A stretch of 64,000 bases of DNA from Rhodobacterales bacterium LSUCC0387 (GTDB lineage Bacteria > Pseudomonadota > Alphaproteobacteria > Rhodobacterales > Rhodobacteraceae). The first letter of the stretch is position 1, and each line of letters opens with the position of its first letter. The position numbers and the translations under genes are program-made. Below are positions 1 to 8,577 of this stretch, in pieces. Under the pieces are notes generated by a model that worked only from the letters and a program-made list of their open reading frames with translations, did no database searches and was not told the origin of the DNA. The DNA lies in NCBI GenBank assembly GCA_015689775.1, contig WVSR01000003.1, positions 62,001-126,000 on the forward strand, given 5' to 3'.

Positions 1-714
1 CTCCGCCATGGCGACCCTGTGCGATTGGCAGATGAGATTTTCTATTTCAAGCGCATGATCCGCGAGGCCGCGTTGCGCCACAACTGCTATGCCACCTTTA
101 TGGCGAAACCGATTGAGGGCGAACCTGGTTCAGCGATGCATATCCATCATTCAGTGGTGGATATGGCCACAGGGCAAAATATCTTCTCGACCCTGTCAGG
201 TGATGAAACGCCCGAATTTCTACATTTCATCGCAGGGCTGCAGAACAACCTGCCTGCTGCGATTGCCCTGCTAGCCCCATATGTAAACAGCTATCGCCGC
301 TATGTCCCTGATTTCGCAGCCCCCATTAACCTTGAATGGGGCCGCGATAATCGCACGACAGGCTTGCGTGTGCCCGTGTCCGATCCTGGAAGCCGCCGTG
401 TCGAAAACCGCCTGCCAGGCATGGATTGCAACCCCTACCTTGGGATTGCCGCCTCTCTGGCCTGCGGTTTGATCGGGCTGCAAGAGGGCAAAATGCCAAG
501 CGCAGAATTCAAGGGCGATGCCTATCAAAGCGATGACAATATTCCCCGCGGCCTTGGAGATGCTTTGGATTTATTCGTCGAAAACGCGGCAATGAAGGAA
601 ATCCTAGGGCTTGAATTTTGTAGCGTCTACAAGACGGTCAAAGACCTCGAATACAAAGAATTCCTGCAAGTCATCAGCCCTTGGGAACGCGAGCATCTTT
701 TGTTGAACGTATGA
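1..714 (+). CDS. Glutamine synthetase family protein, probable gamma-glutamylpolyamine ligase (3' part only)
   Basis: The reading frame is open from the first base, so the N-terminal half lies outside the window and 237 residues are visible. Catalytic-barrel signatures are present: MHIHHSV (metal and glutamate site), NLEWGRDNRTTGLRVP (ATP/ammonia-site arginines) and RVENRLPGMDCNPYLGIAA. It would ligate glutamate to an amine using ATP. The stop overlaps the ATG of an FAD amine oxidase (ATGA), and two aminotransferases follow. That context points to a PuuA-type polyamine ligase rather than housekeeping GlnA. The GTG at 19 is internal, not a start. The family is certain; the substrate is inferred from context. 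Confidence 0.9.
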   Translation, partial: LRHGDPVRLADEIFYFKRMIREAALRHNCYATFMAKPIEGEPGSAMHIHHSVVDMATGQNIFSTLSGDETPEFLHFIAGLQNNLPAAIALLAPYVNSYRRYVPDFAAPINLEWGRDNRTTGLRVPVSDPGSRRVENRLPGMDCNPYLGIAASLACGLIGLQEGKMPSAEFKGDAYQSDDNIPRGLGDALDLFVENAAMKEILGLEFCSVYKTVKDLEYKEFLQVISPWEREHLLLNV

Positions 715-2012
715 ACCCGCTCTATCGCAACGACATTTCGGGACATCATGCCCCCTCTTGGTATGCGGCCTCAGTGTCCCCCGCGCCTGATCGGCCCGCA
801 TTGGCCGATACGATCCGCGCTGATGTGGCCATATTGGGCGCAGGGTTCACAGGTCTTTGGGCGGCCCTAACCCTTGCCCGCCGTGGCGTGCGGGTTGTGG
901 TTCTAGACGCGCATCGCGTGGGGTTTGGGGCATCGGGGCGCAATGGCGGGCAGGTGCATTCTGGCTTTAACAAAGGCCAAGATTGGCTTGAGGCGCGACT
1001 TGGGGCCGATGCGGCCCGCGCCTTATGGGCCCTTAGCGAAGAGGCAAAGAAAAACCTGCGCGATTTTTGCGAGACCCACGCGCCCGAAGCAGAATATCGC
1101 TCAGGGATCGCGCATGGCGCCTATAGCATGGCCGAGCGGGATGAATTGGCCCGCGAGGCAGATTATATGGTCCGCACCTATGGCCATGAGATCCATGTGA
1201 TGGATCGTTCCCAATTTGCGGAATTGGTTAAATCCCCGCTCTATCGCGGTGGCACGCTTGATCCAAGCGGCGGACATCTCCACCCCTTGGCCTATGCCCA
1301 AGCACTTGCCTGCGCGGCCGAGGCCAAAGGGGCGGTCATCCACGAATGCAGCGAGGTCACAGAGATTGTCGGGGGGGCAAAGGCAACCCTGAAAACCACC
1401 AAGGGCAGCGTCACAGCAGATCACGTGATTGTCGCAGGCAATGGGTATTTGCCTAATATTCTGCCACAAGTGAATGCGGCCGTGATGCCCATTAACAGTT
1501 TCATCGCAGCGACCGAACCCCTGCACCAAAAATGGCAAGAAGTGCTGAGCCAAGATATTGCCGTGGCGGATAGCAAATTCGTTGTGAATTACTATCGCTT
1601 CAGCGCAGATCGGCGGTTTTTATTCGGCGGGCGGGAAAGCTATTCGATTGGCTTTCCCGATGATATCGCCACCGCGCTTGTCGCACGGATGCATCGCCTA
1701 TTCCCTCAGCTTGAGGGGGTGAAGATCGACTATGTTTGGGGTGGCGCGCTTGGCATCACCCCCACCCGTTTGCCGATGGTCAAGCGCATCGCGCCCAATA
1801 TCATCGCCGCTGGCGGGTTTTCGGGACAGGGTGTTGCGCTGTCAGGCATGGCGGGGCGCATCATGGCCGAGGCCATTTTGGGGGATAGGCGCGGGCTTGA
1901 GACATTCGCAACCCTCCCCACGCCCCAATTTCCAGGTGGCAGCGCGTTGCGCGCGCCAATCCTTGCCCTTGCAATGACATGGTTCGCTTTGCGCGACCGA
2001 TTGGGGATTTAA
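711..2012 (+). CDS. FAD-dependent amine oxidoreductase, PuuB-like (gamma-glutamylputrescine oxidase family)
   Basis: A 433-residue DAO-fold flavoenzyme. The dinucleotide-binding motif ILGAGFTGLWAALTLARRG lies at about residues 41-60, followed by FGASGRNGGQ, typical of glycine-oxidase/PuuB-like enzymes. The C-terminal GGFSGQGVALSGMAG loop closes over FAD. I chose the ATG at 711 over the upstream TTG at 681 because it forms an ATGA overlap with the preceding ligase, indicating translational coupling. It probably oxidises gamma-glutamyl-polyamines to aldehyde, ammonia and peroxide. The exact substrate is inferred from the neighbour. Confidence 0.88.
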   Translation: MNPLYRNDISGHHAPSWYAASVSPAPDRPALADTIRADVAILGAGFTGLWAALTLARRGVRVVVLDAHRVGFGASGRNGGQVHSGFNKGQDWLEARLGADAARALWALSEEAKKNLRDFCETHAPEAEYRSGIAHGAYSMAERDELAREADYMVRTYGHEIHVMDRSQFAELVKSPLYRGGTLDPSGGHLHPLAYAQALACAAEAKGAVIHECSEVTEIVGGAKATLKTTKGSVTADHVIVAGNGYLPNILPQVNAAVMPINSFIAATEPLHQKWQEVLSQDIAVADSKFVVNYYRFSADRRFLFGGRESYSIGFPDDIATALVARMHRLFPQLEGVKIDYVWGGALGITPTRLPMVKRIAPNIIAAGGFSGQGVALSGMAGRIMAEAILGDRRGLETFATLPTPQFPGGSALRAPILALAMTWFALRDRLGI

Positions 2013-2110
2013 CGCTGCGGCACTGATGCCACAGAAGCATTGCTAATTGCCCTAACGGCCCAAGTGGTACAAAAGCTTCACTAGATTTTGAACCGCGTTT
2101 TATGTAAAGA

Positions 2111-2135
2111 TTTTTGAAAGAGACTTTTTCAAAAA
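2111..2135. promoter_or_regulatory. AT-rich inverted repeat in front of the DegT-type aminotransferase
   Basis: TTTTTGAA (2111-2118) and TTCAAAAA (2128-2135) form an 8-bp perfect inverted repeat that ends directly before the ribosome-binding site (AGGTGA) of the gene starting at 2145. It could be an operator, or an mRNA hairpin that limits ribosome access. No regulator can be assigned from the sequence. The rest of the 2013-2144 intergenic stretch shows nothing else I can name. Confidence 0.35.
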
Positions 2136-2144
2136 GGTGAAATC

Positions 2145-3371
2145 ATGACCGGCGCGCCAAATGTTTATGACGCAGAACCGATCCCCGAAGCCGCGCGTGC
2201 CGAGATCGACCGCCTTCTGCACTCTGGCGACCTGTTCCGCTACACCGCCCCCGCCGATGCGCCTGTTGCGCTGCTTGAGCGCGAATTTGCAGATTTGATG
2301 GGCGTGAAATACGCGCTTGCGGTGTCTTCTTGTTCCGCCGCGCTGTTTTTATCGCTCGAGGCGCTTGGCCTGAAACAGGGCGCGCGGGTGATTATTCCTG
2401 CCTTCACCTTTGCCGCTGTTCCCTCGTCCATCGTGCATGCACGGATGCAGCCTGTATTGGTCGAAGTGGGTGAAAACTACCGCATTGATTTGGACGATTT
2501 CACAGCCAAGATCGACCAAGACATTGATGCGGTTTTGATCAGCCATATGCGCGGCCATACATCCGATATGGATGCCATCAAGGCGCTGTGTGACGCGCGC
2601 AATATCCCCGTGATTGAGGACGCGGCCCATTCGCTTGGCACGCTGTGGCATGGCGAAAAAATTGGCGCGATTGGCAAAGTTGGATGTTTTTCTTTCCAAT
2701 CTTATAAAATGATCAACGCGGGCGAAGGCGGGATTTTAATCTCGAATGATCCCGACCTGATTGCCCGCGCTGTGATCATGTCAGGGGCCTATGAACATAA
2801 TTGGAAAAAGCACAAAGGCCCGAATGGTCAAAATGACCCAGAATTGGCTGAGGCCTTTGCGCGTTGGCAAAACCAATTGCCCCTTTACAACATGCGCCTG
2901 CAAAACCTGTCTGCCGCAGTGATCCGTCCGCAATTGCCTGAATTGGCGCGCCGTGTGCGCGATGGCCTTGCCAATCACGACTATGTCGCGGGTGAGTTGA
3001 ACAAATCACCTTGGCTGAATGTTCCCCCTGCCTTGGCCCCCGAAACCCGCGCACCAGATTCTATCCAGTTTAATCTGGTGGATTTTGCGCGTGATGAGGA
3101 TGCGGTCGCCTTTCAAGATGCAGCAGCAGCGCGCGGCGTGAAGGTGCAGGTCTTTGGCCTATCGACCGACAATGCCCGTGCGTTTTGGAACTGGCAATTC
3201 ATTCCCGGTGAGATGCCTGATCTGCCAAAGACCCGCGCGATGTTAATGCGCGCCTGCGATGTGCGCCTGCCCGCCCGCCTGACACGCAGCGAGCTAGACT
3301 TTATCATTAACGCGCTGGTGATGGCGGCCGAAGATGTGATGGGGTCAGAGGAGGCCGCCTACGGCACGTAA
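2145..3371 (+). CDS. DegT/DnrJ/EryC1/StrS-family PLP aminotransferase
   Basis: A 408-residue fold-type I PLP enzyme. Visible motifs are VSSCSAALFLSLEAL (phosphate-binding loop), VIEDAAHSLG (the aspartate that contacts the PLP ring nitrogen) and FSFQSYKMINAGEGG, with the Schiff-base lysine at residue 188. These enzymes usually transaminate keto-sugars, but this one lies between polyamine catabolic genes rather than sugar or cell-wall genes, so its substrate is open. It has its own ribosome-binding site (AAAGGTGA) and a strong terminator downstream. Confidence 0.85.
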   Translation: MTGAPNVYDAEPIPEAARAEIDRLLHSGDLFRYTAPADAPVALLEREFADLMGVKYALAVSSCSAALFLSLEALGLKQGARVIIPAFTFAAVPSSIVHARMQPVLVEVGENYRIDLDDFTAKIDQDIDAVLISHMRGHTSDMDAIKALCDARNIPVIEDAAHSLGTLWHGEKIGAIGKVGCFSFQSYKMINAGEGGILISNDPDLIARAVIMSGAYEHNWKKHKGPNGQNDPELAEAFARWQNQLPLYNMRLQNLSAAVIRPQLPELARRVRDGLANHDYVAGELNKSPWLNVPPALAPETRAPDSIQFNLVDFARDEDAVAFQDAAAARGVKVQVFGLSTDNARAFWNWQFIPGEMPDLPKTRAMLMRACDVRLPARLTRSELDFIINALVMAAEDVMGSEEAAYGT

Positions 3372-3401
3372 CGCAGCACCCCTGATCCAATAGCAAGACA
3401 G

Positions 3402-3430
3402 GCCCGCGCACAATTTTGCGCGGGCTTTTT
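3402..3430 (+). terminator. Rho-independent terminator
   Basis: GCCCGCGCA (3402-3410), a short AT-rich loop, TGCGCGGGC (3417-3425), then five T. It ends the transcript of the DegT-type aminotransferase and separates it from the next aminotransferase. Confidence 0.85.
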
Positions 3431-3515
3431 ACTATGGCTTTGGCGCGTTTGCCCAATTGCAGCAGCGCAGATGCGGCGCTAGCCTCTGCACAGACACGCT
3501 TGAAGGAGTGACCAG

Positions 3516-4892
3516 ATGCCCGCGCATGATCATAGCCCGCTCAATTCATGGGAAGCCCGCGCTGAAGAATATAGTCTTTATGGCTTTACCGATCTGCCAT
3601 CCGTTCGGGATCGTGGCACTGTCGTTTTAACCCATGGCGAGGGGCCTTATGTGTTCGACACAAACGGCAAACGCTATTTGGACGCGAACTCTGGCCTTTG
3701 GAATATGGTGGCGGGGTTTGATCACAAAGGTTTGGCCGAGGCCGCCAAGGCGCAATATGACCGCTTTCCTGGCTATCACGCCTTTTTTGGGCGGATGTCA
3801 GATCAGACTGTTGCCCTCTCTGAGCGTCTGATTGAGGTATCCCCCTTTGACAGCGGCAAGGTGTTTTACACCAATTCTGGGTCAGAGGCGAATGACACCA
3901 TGGTCAAGATGCTATGGTTCATGACACAGGCCGAGGGGCGGCCACAGGGGCGCAAGATTCTGACCCGCAAAAATGCCTATCATGGCGTCACCGCGGTTTC
4001 AGCCTCGATGACAGGCAAACCTTACAACAGCCTCTTTGGTCTTCCGATGGAGGGGTTCATCCACCTGACTTGTCCGCATTACTGGCGTGAAGGGCGCGCA
4101 GATGAAACCGAAGCAGAATTCAGCGTCCGCCTCGGCGCAGAATTGGAGGAGGTCATCGCGCGGGAAGGCGCCGACACAATCGCAGGGTTTTTCGCAGAAC
4201 CCGTGATGGGTGCAGGCGGCGTGATCCCCCCCTCAGCAGGCTATTTCCAAATCGTGCAACAGATCTTGCGCAAGCATAACATCCCCCTAATCGCAGATGA
4301 GGTGATCTGCGGCTTTGGTCGCACGGGCAACACATGGGGATGCGACACTTACCAGTTTGTGCCTGATGCGATTATCTCCTCCAAGGTGCTGACGGCAGGC
4401 TATTTCCCGATGGGTGCGGTTATTTTGGGGCCAGAATTATCCGCGCGACTGCAATCCACCATCGACCCGGTCGAGGAATTTCCGCACGGCTTCACCGCCT
4501 CGGGCCATCCCGTGGGCTGCGCCGTTGCGCTTAAGGCAATCGATCTGGTTCTGAACGAAGGATTGGCCGATATGGTGAAGATCGGCGCACCCCGTATGGA
4601 AGCAGGTCTTCGCGAGATCGCAAAGCATCCAAATATCGGCGAGTTGCGCGGGATTGGCTATATGTGGGCGCTTGAGGCGGTACAATATCGCGCCACAAAA
4701 ACCCCCTTTGCCTCGGATTTATCGGTCAGTGAGCGCATCGCCAACACCTGCACGGATCACGGCTTGATTTGCCGCCCCTTGGGGCAGTCGGTGGTTCTTT
4801 GTCCGCCGTTCAATCTGACCAATGACCAAATGGACGAAATGTGCGACAAGCTGAACAGCGCATTGAACGCCGTGTTTAGAGAGGTTGCCTAA
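3516..4892 (+). CDS. Class III (omega) aminotransferase, probably polyamine:pyruvate type
   Basis: A 458-residue PLP transaminase. It shows YTNSGSEANDTMVKM (PLP-phosphate loop), KNAYHGVTAVSASMTG, LIADEVICGFGRTG (the DEV aspartate) and ISSKVLTAGYFPMGAV with the PLP lysine at residue 290. Length and motifs match SpuC/omega-amino acid:pyruvate enzymes. The position at the end of a ligase-oxidase-aminotransferase run suggests polyamine or omega-amine catabolism. An AAGGAG ribosome-binding site precedes the ATG. The amine donor cannot be decided from the sequence. Confidence 0.88.
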   Translation: MPAHDHSPLNSWEARAEEYSLYGFTDLPSVRDRGTVVLTHGEGPYVFDTNGKRYLDANSGLWNMVAGFDHKGLAEAAKAQYDRFPGYHAFFGRMSDQTVALSERLIEVSPFDSGKVFYTNSGSEANDTMVKMLWFMTQAEGRPQGRKILTRKNAYHGVTAVSASMTGKPYNSLFGLPMEGFIHLTCPHYWREGRADETEAEFSVRLGAELEEVIAREGADTIAGFFAEPVMGAGGVIPPSAGYFQIVQQILRKHNIPLIADEVICGFGRTGNTWGCDTYQFVPDAIISSKVLTAGYFPMGAVILGPELSARLQSTIDPVEEFPHGFTASGHPVGCAVALKAIDLVLNEGLADMVKIGAPRMEAGLREIAKHPNIGELRGIGYMWALEAVQYRATKTPFASDLSVSERIANTCTDHGLICRPLGQSVVLCPPFNLTNDQMDEMCDKLNSALNAVFREVA

Positions 4893-5242
4893 ACAGGGAG
4901 CAGGGCCGCACCGATGCGCCGCCCCTCGCCGAGCAGCACATTATAGCTGCGCGCGGCTGAGGGGCTGCCCATCACCTCTACACCCAATCCCGCGCTTTCA
5001 AGTGCCGCGCGTAGTTTGGCGGGGATATGCGCAATCTCCACCCCTGTGCCAATCAGCAAAACATCAATTAAACCCGCCGCTGCAAGCAGGGGCGCGGGAT
5101 CATCATAGCCGCCCCAATCCTGCCGCCCATTGGGCAAGATCAGCTGAGCGCCGTGATAGACCGCCCCGTCAATGCGAAAATAGCCTGCGCCATATCCGTC
5201 AATCGGCATGCCGCCATTATAGCGCACCTCGTTGAGTTCCAT
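4889..5242 (-). CDS. Mth938-like domain protein
   Basis: A 117-residue protein of the Mth938/NDUFAF3-like family: MELNEVRYNGGMPIDGYG at the start, then YHGAQLILPNG and a C-terminal part with VLLIGTGVEI. Upstream in-frame codons exist, but the ATG at 5242 starts at the conserved N-terminus and lies 22 bp after the secF stop. It is the last gene of a yajC-secD-secF unit. Members are linked to assembly of membrane complexes; no catalytic motif is visible. Its last bases overlap the end of the convergent aminotransferase. Confidence 0.8.
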   Translation of the reverse strand: MELNEVRYNGGMPIDGYGAGYFRIDGAVYHGAQLILPNGRQDWGGYDDPAPLLAAAGLIDVLLIGTGVEIAHIPAKLRAALESAGLGVEVMGSPSAARSYNVLLGEGRRIGAALLPV

Positions 5243-5264
5243 CGGAAATACGCTCCCCTTTGGA

Positions 5265-6233
5265 TTAAGTTTTTTCCACGAAGGTCGTGCCTGCCTTCTG
5301 GTCTGGTTTTGACCAATCGCGCTTAACGCCAATCATCAACACCACATTCTTTGCAACATAAATCGAGGAATAGGTGCCAACGATGACACCCCAGAAAATC
5401 GCAAAAACGAAGCTGCGGATCACATCCCCCCCTAGAACAAGCAGCGCCAAAAGCGCCAAAAGGGTGGTGCCCGATGTCATCAAGGTGCGGCCGAGTGTTT
5501 CATTGGCCGATAGGTTCATCACATCCTGCAAATCGCGCTTTTTGTATTTGATCAAATTCTCGCGCAGGCGATCAAAAATCACCACCGTATCGTTGATCGA
5601 ATAGCCGATAATCGTCAGGATTGCGGCGATGGTCGCCAGATCAAACCGGATTTGGAGCAGGGAAAAGAGGCCAATGGTCAGCAGAACGTCATGCACCAGC
5701 GCCACAATCGCACCCACTGAAAATTGCCACTCAAATCGCAGCCAAATATAAATCAAAATCGCCGCAAGAGACGTGCCCACCGCAATGAGGGCCGTGGTGA
5801 TCAATTCACCTGAGACTTTGGGGCCAACGGATTCTACCGATGGGAATGTCATATCAGCGGCGATGGTTTGCAATGCGGCCTCAACTGCCGCGATCATCTC
5901 GGGTGTGACGGACTCTTCACCGGCCTGTGCCTGAATTCGGATCATGGCCACATGGCGGTTTTCGCCAAAGCTTGGGTCAAACACTTCAGAAATCGCGATA
6001 TCGCCAAGGCCCAGCGGGCTGAGCGCTTCTCGATAGGCCCCGACATCGACAGGAGTCGAGCTTTCAGCGCGGATGGTCGTGCCGCCCAAAAAATCAATCC
6101 CGAAATTCAGACCAAGCGCGAACCAAATGCCCAGGGACAGAAACACCGCCACGACAGAGGCTCCAAAGGTGATACGGGCATGACGGAAGAAGTCGATATT
6201 GGTGACTTCTGGAACCAGTCTCAGACGTTTCAT
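5265..6233 (-). CDS. secF: Protein translocase subunit SecF
   Basis: A 322-residue inner-membrane protein with six predicted membrane segments. FGIDFLGGT lies in the first periplasmic region, and the late conserved stretch includes GYSINDTVVIFDRLREN and LMTSGTTLLALLAL. SecF pairs with SecD to use the proton gradient in late protein export. I chose the ATG at 6233 (MKRLRLVPE) over one at 6263 inside secD: it leaves one base between the genes, with GAGGT as ribosome-binding site at the end of secD. Confidence 0.95.
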   Translation of the reverse strand: MKRLRLVPEVTNIDFFRHARITFGASVVAVFLSLGIWFALGLNFGIDFLGGTTIRAESSTPVDVGAYREALSPLGLGDIAISEVFDPSFGENRHVAMIRIQAQAGEESVTPEMIAAVEAALQTIAADMTFPSVESVGPKVSGELITTALIAVGTSLAAILIYIWLRFEWQFSVGAIVALVHDVLLTIGLFSLLQIRFDLATIAAILTIIGYSINDTVVIFDRLRENLIKYKKRDLQDVMNLSANETLGRTLMTSGTTLLALLALLVLGGDVIRSFVFAIFWGVIVGTYSSIYVAKNVVLMIGVKRDWSKPDQKAGTTFVEKT

Positions 6234-6234
6234 A

Positions 6235-7902
6235 TCAGACCTCGATCTTTTTGGGGCGGGCACGTTCGAACCATGTCACGACCATGACCCGCGTCACATA
6301 AAGCGCAGTGAAAACAGATGTCATAATCCCAATGGCCAAGGTGACGGCAAAGCCTTTGACAGGGCCAGAGCCAAGGGTGAACAGGATCACCGCGATTAGG
6401 AAGGTTGTGATATTGGCATCCACAATCGCCGACATCGCACGATCATAGCCTAGTTCAATCGCGCGGGCGGGGCCGCGTGCAGTTTTTAATTCTTCACGGA
6501 TCCGTTCAAACACCAACACATTGGCATCAACCGCCATACCAATCGTCAAGACGATCCCTGCAATCCCCGGCAGGGTCAGGGTTGCCCCCACAAGGCTTAG
6601 GATACCAAAGATCATCGCCACATTCATCATCAGGGCGATATTGGCGAACAGGCCGAAAAGGCCATAGCTCGCCTGCATAAACACCAGCACCGCCACAAAG
6701 GCCACAATCGCGGCAATCCGACCCGCCGCAATGCTGTCAGCCCCCAGTTCAGGGCCAATGGTGCGTTCCTCAAGGAAGGTCATCTCAGCAGGCAAGGCCC
6801 CTGCACGCAGAAGAACCGCCAATTGGGTTGAACTTTCGACCGTAAAACTGCCTGTGATCTGACCAGAGCCGCCCGTGATCGCCTGACGGATTGTGGGCGC
6901 TGAAATGACCTCATTGTCCAGAACAATGGCAAAAGGCGCACCGACATTAGCAGATGTATATTCGCCAAAGAGGCGCGCGCCATGCGGGTTAAAGCGGAAG
7001 CTGACATTGGGCTGGCCATTTTGCGCGTCAAAACCGGGTTGGCTGTCAACCAGATCATCGCCCGTCACCACGGGGGTTTCTTCTAGAATGTAATACGCGC
7101 CTTCTTCATCCATCGAGGGCAGCAGCAGTTGCCGCGCGTCCACACGGGCCTCAGGGTCGCTGGTGCGGGTGATGACAGGGTGAAAGGTCAGGCGTGCCGT
7201 GGTGCCAATCAGGTCTTTCAACTCTTGTGCAGAACCTACACCGGGAACTTGGATCAAAATCCGATTTTCGCCTTGGCGTTGGATAGTCGGCTCACGGGTG
7301 CCTGCCTCATCGACACGGCGGCGCACAATTTCCACCGATTGCTGCATGGTGCGATCATCGGTTGCGATCTTCTCCGCCTCAGAAAGCGAGACGATCAGCA
7401 CATCACCCTCGCCGCGCGCCTCAAGGCTGGCTGATCCGACACCTGTTAGGCTGACAACAGGGCCGCCCAAACCGCGGGCCAATTCCACCGCGCGGGCCAT
7501 GCCCGAGGCCTCACCTAATTGCACTCGCAACTCGCCTGCGGGGGCATCGGTGCGGCGAATGGGTCCGACCTCATCGCGGGCATCGCGCAATGCATCCCGC
7601 AACTCGGGCCAAAGTGCGTCCATACGTGCAGTATAGACATCCTCAACCCGCACCTCAGCCAAAAGATGCGCACCACCGCGCAAATCAAGCCCAAGATTAG
7701 TAAGGCTTGAGGGCAGAACAGACGGCCAACGTGCCAGATCCGCTTCAAGCTCGGGCGTAGAGGGCGCGCCACCTTCAAGGGCGGCAACGGCATCATTGTG
7801 ACGCTCGACCCGATCATAGGCCAAATTTGGAACAGCCAAAGCCAGTGCAACCAGAACCACGCCCCAAATCAGGATGCGTTTCCATAGCGGGATATCGAGC
7901 AT
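6235..7902 (-). CDS. secD: Protein translocase subunit SecD
   Basis: A 555-residue inner-membrane protein. It has an N-terminal membrane segment, the LGLDLRGGAHLL motif, a large periplasmic part containing VRRRVDEAGTREPTIQRQG and a C-terminal bundle with AVDANVLVFERIREE. It forms the SecDF complex with the product of the next gene. The length is normal for alphaproteobacterial SecD. It lies 58 bp after yajC, with a hairpin between them. Confidence 0.97.
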   Translation of the reverse strand: MLDIPLWKRILIWGVVLVALALAVPNLAYDRVERHNDAVAALEGGAPSTPELEADLARWPSVLPSSLTNLGLDLRGGAHLLAEVRVEDVYTARMDALWPELRDALRDARDEVGPIRRTDAPAGELRVQLGEASGMARAVELARGLGGPVVSLTGVGSASLEARGEGDVLIVSLSEAEKIATDDRTMQQSVEIVRRRVDEAGTREPTIQRQGENRILIQVPGVGSAQELKDLIGTTARLTFHPVITRTSDPEARVDARQLLLPSMDEEGAYYILEETPVVTGDDLVDSQPGFDAQNGQPNVSFRFNPHGARLFGEYTSANVGAPFAIVLDNEVISAPTIRQAITGGSGQITGSFTVESSTQLAVLLRAGALPAEMTFLEERTIGPELGADSIAAGRIAAIVAFVAVLVFMQASYGLFGLFANIALMMNVAMIFGILSLVGATLTLPGIAGIVLTIGMAVDANVLVFERIREELKTARGPARAIELGYDRAMSAIVDANITTFLIAVILFTLGSGPVKGFAVTLAIGIMTSVFTALYVTRVMVVTWFERARPKKIEV

Positions 7903-7925
7903 ATCTTAGCCTTTTTTCAAACAAA

Positions 7926-7945
7926 GCCCCGCCAAATGGCAGGGC
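7926..7945 (-). terminator. Hairpin between yajC and secD (possible attenuator)
   Basis: On the minus strand GCCCTGCC, loop ATTT, GGCGGGGC can pair over 8 bp (one G-T pair), followed by TTTGTTTG. It resembles a weak intrinsic terminator placed inside an otherwise tight operon, which could lower secDF expression relative to yajC. Confidence 0.4.
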
Positions 7946-7960
7946 TTGGTCAGTCGAAGA

Positions 7961-8242
7961 TTATTCTTTCGCAGGTTCTGTTTTTGAAACAACCTGCGTG
8001 ATGGTGTTACGCACAACGCGGACATTTACACCCGTTGCAATCTCAAGTTCGACCTCGCGCTCATCCTTGACTTTGCTGACCTTGCCCATGATGCCGCCTG
8101 CGGTCACAACCTGATCGCCGCGGCGCAGGGCAGCAACCATCGCCTGATGCTCTTTGGCTTTTTTCTGCTGGGGACGGATCAAAAGCAGATACATGATCGC
8201 GAAGATCAAAATCAGCGGCACGAATTGTGCAAATGCTTCCAT
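7961..8242 (-). CDS. yajC: Preprotein translocase subunit YajC
   Basis: A 93-residue single-span membrane protein: a hydrophobic segment at about residues 7-22, then [16 protein letters not shown], the family hallmark, and a cytoplasmic domain with [15 protein letters not shown]. YajC associates with SecDF. It is the first gene of yajC-secD-secF. Confidence 0.96.
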   Translation of the reverse strand: MEAFAQFVPLILIFAIMYLLLIRPQQKKAKEHQAMVAALRRGDQVVTAGGIMGKVSKVKDEREVELEIATGVNVRVVRNTITQVVSKTEPAKE

Positions 8243-8577
8243 GGTCGGTCTATCCTTATATTCGCGCCCGCAGCGGCGGGGGCTTAATCAAATTCACCCA
8301 AGATCGGGCGGATGGTTGGCGGCCTTGGGTGCATAATGATCCGAGGCCCCTAAATTTGGCGGCACGTTACTTTCCCCATGCCCGAAGCGCAAGGCAGGCC
8401 AATACTGCAACTGCGCCCTGCGGTAATCCTGCCATCACGCCCTATATGGGTATAAAATGCGGAGCTGTCAGCCCCTTGGGAGCCAAGAATTGTAACACCC
8501 CCTTTCCCCGTGCCGCGCAATATTGCATACCGCCCAAAAGGGAAGCTGCGTCCCGTTCTGAGATAAAGGTAAATCCA
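8243..8577. other. Intergenic region between divergent yajC and serS
   Basis: 335 bp with no convincing coding sequence on either strand. It must hold the promoters for the yajC unit (leftward) and serS (rightward), but I see no strong consensus -35/-10 pair. No tRNA or known RNA motif was recognised. Confidence 0.6.

Noticed and set aside
4885-5235. A plus-strand 116-codon frame over the Mth938-like gene
   Set aside because: The minus strand encodes a recognisable conserved protein in operon with secF; the plus frame is Arg/Pro-rich shadow sequence.
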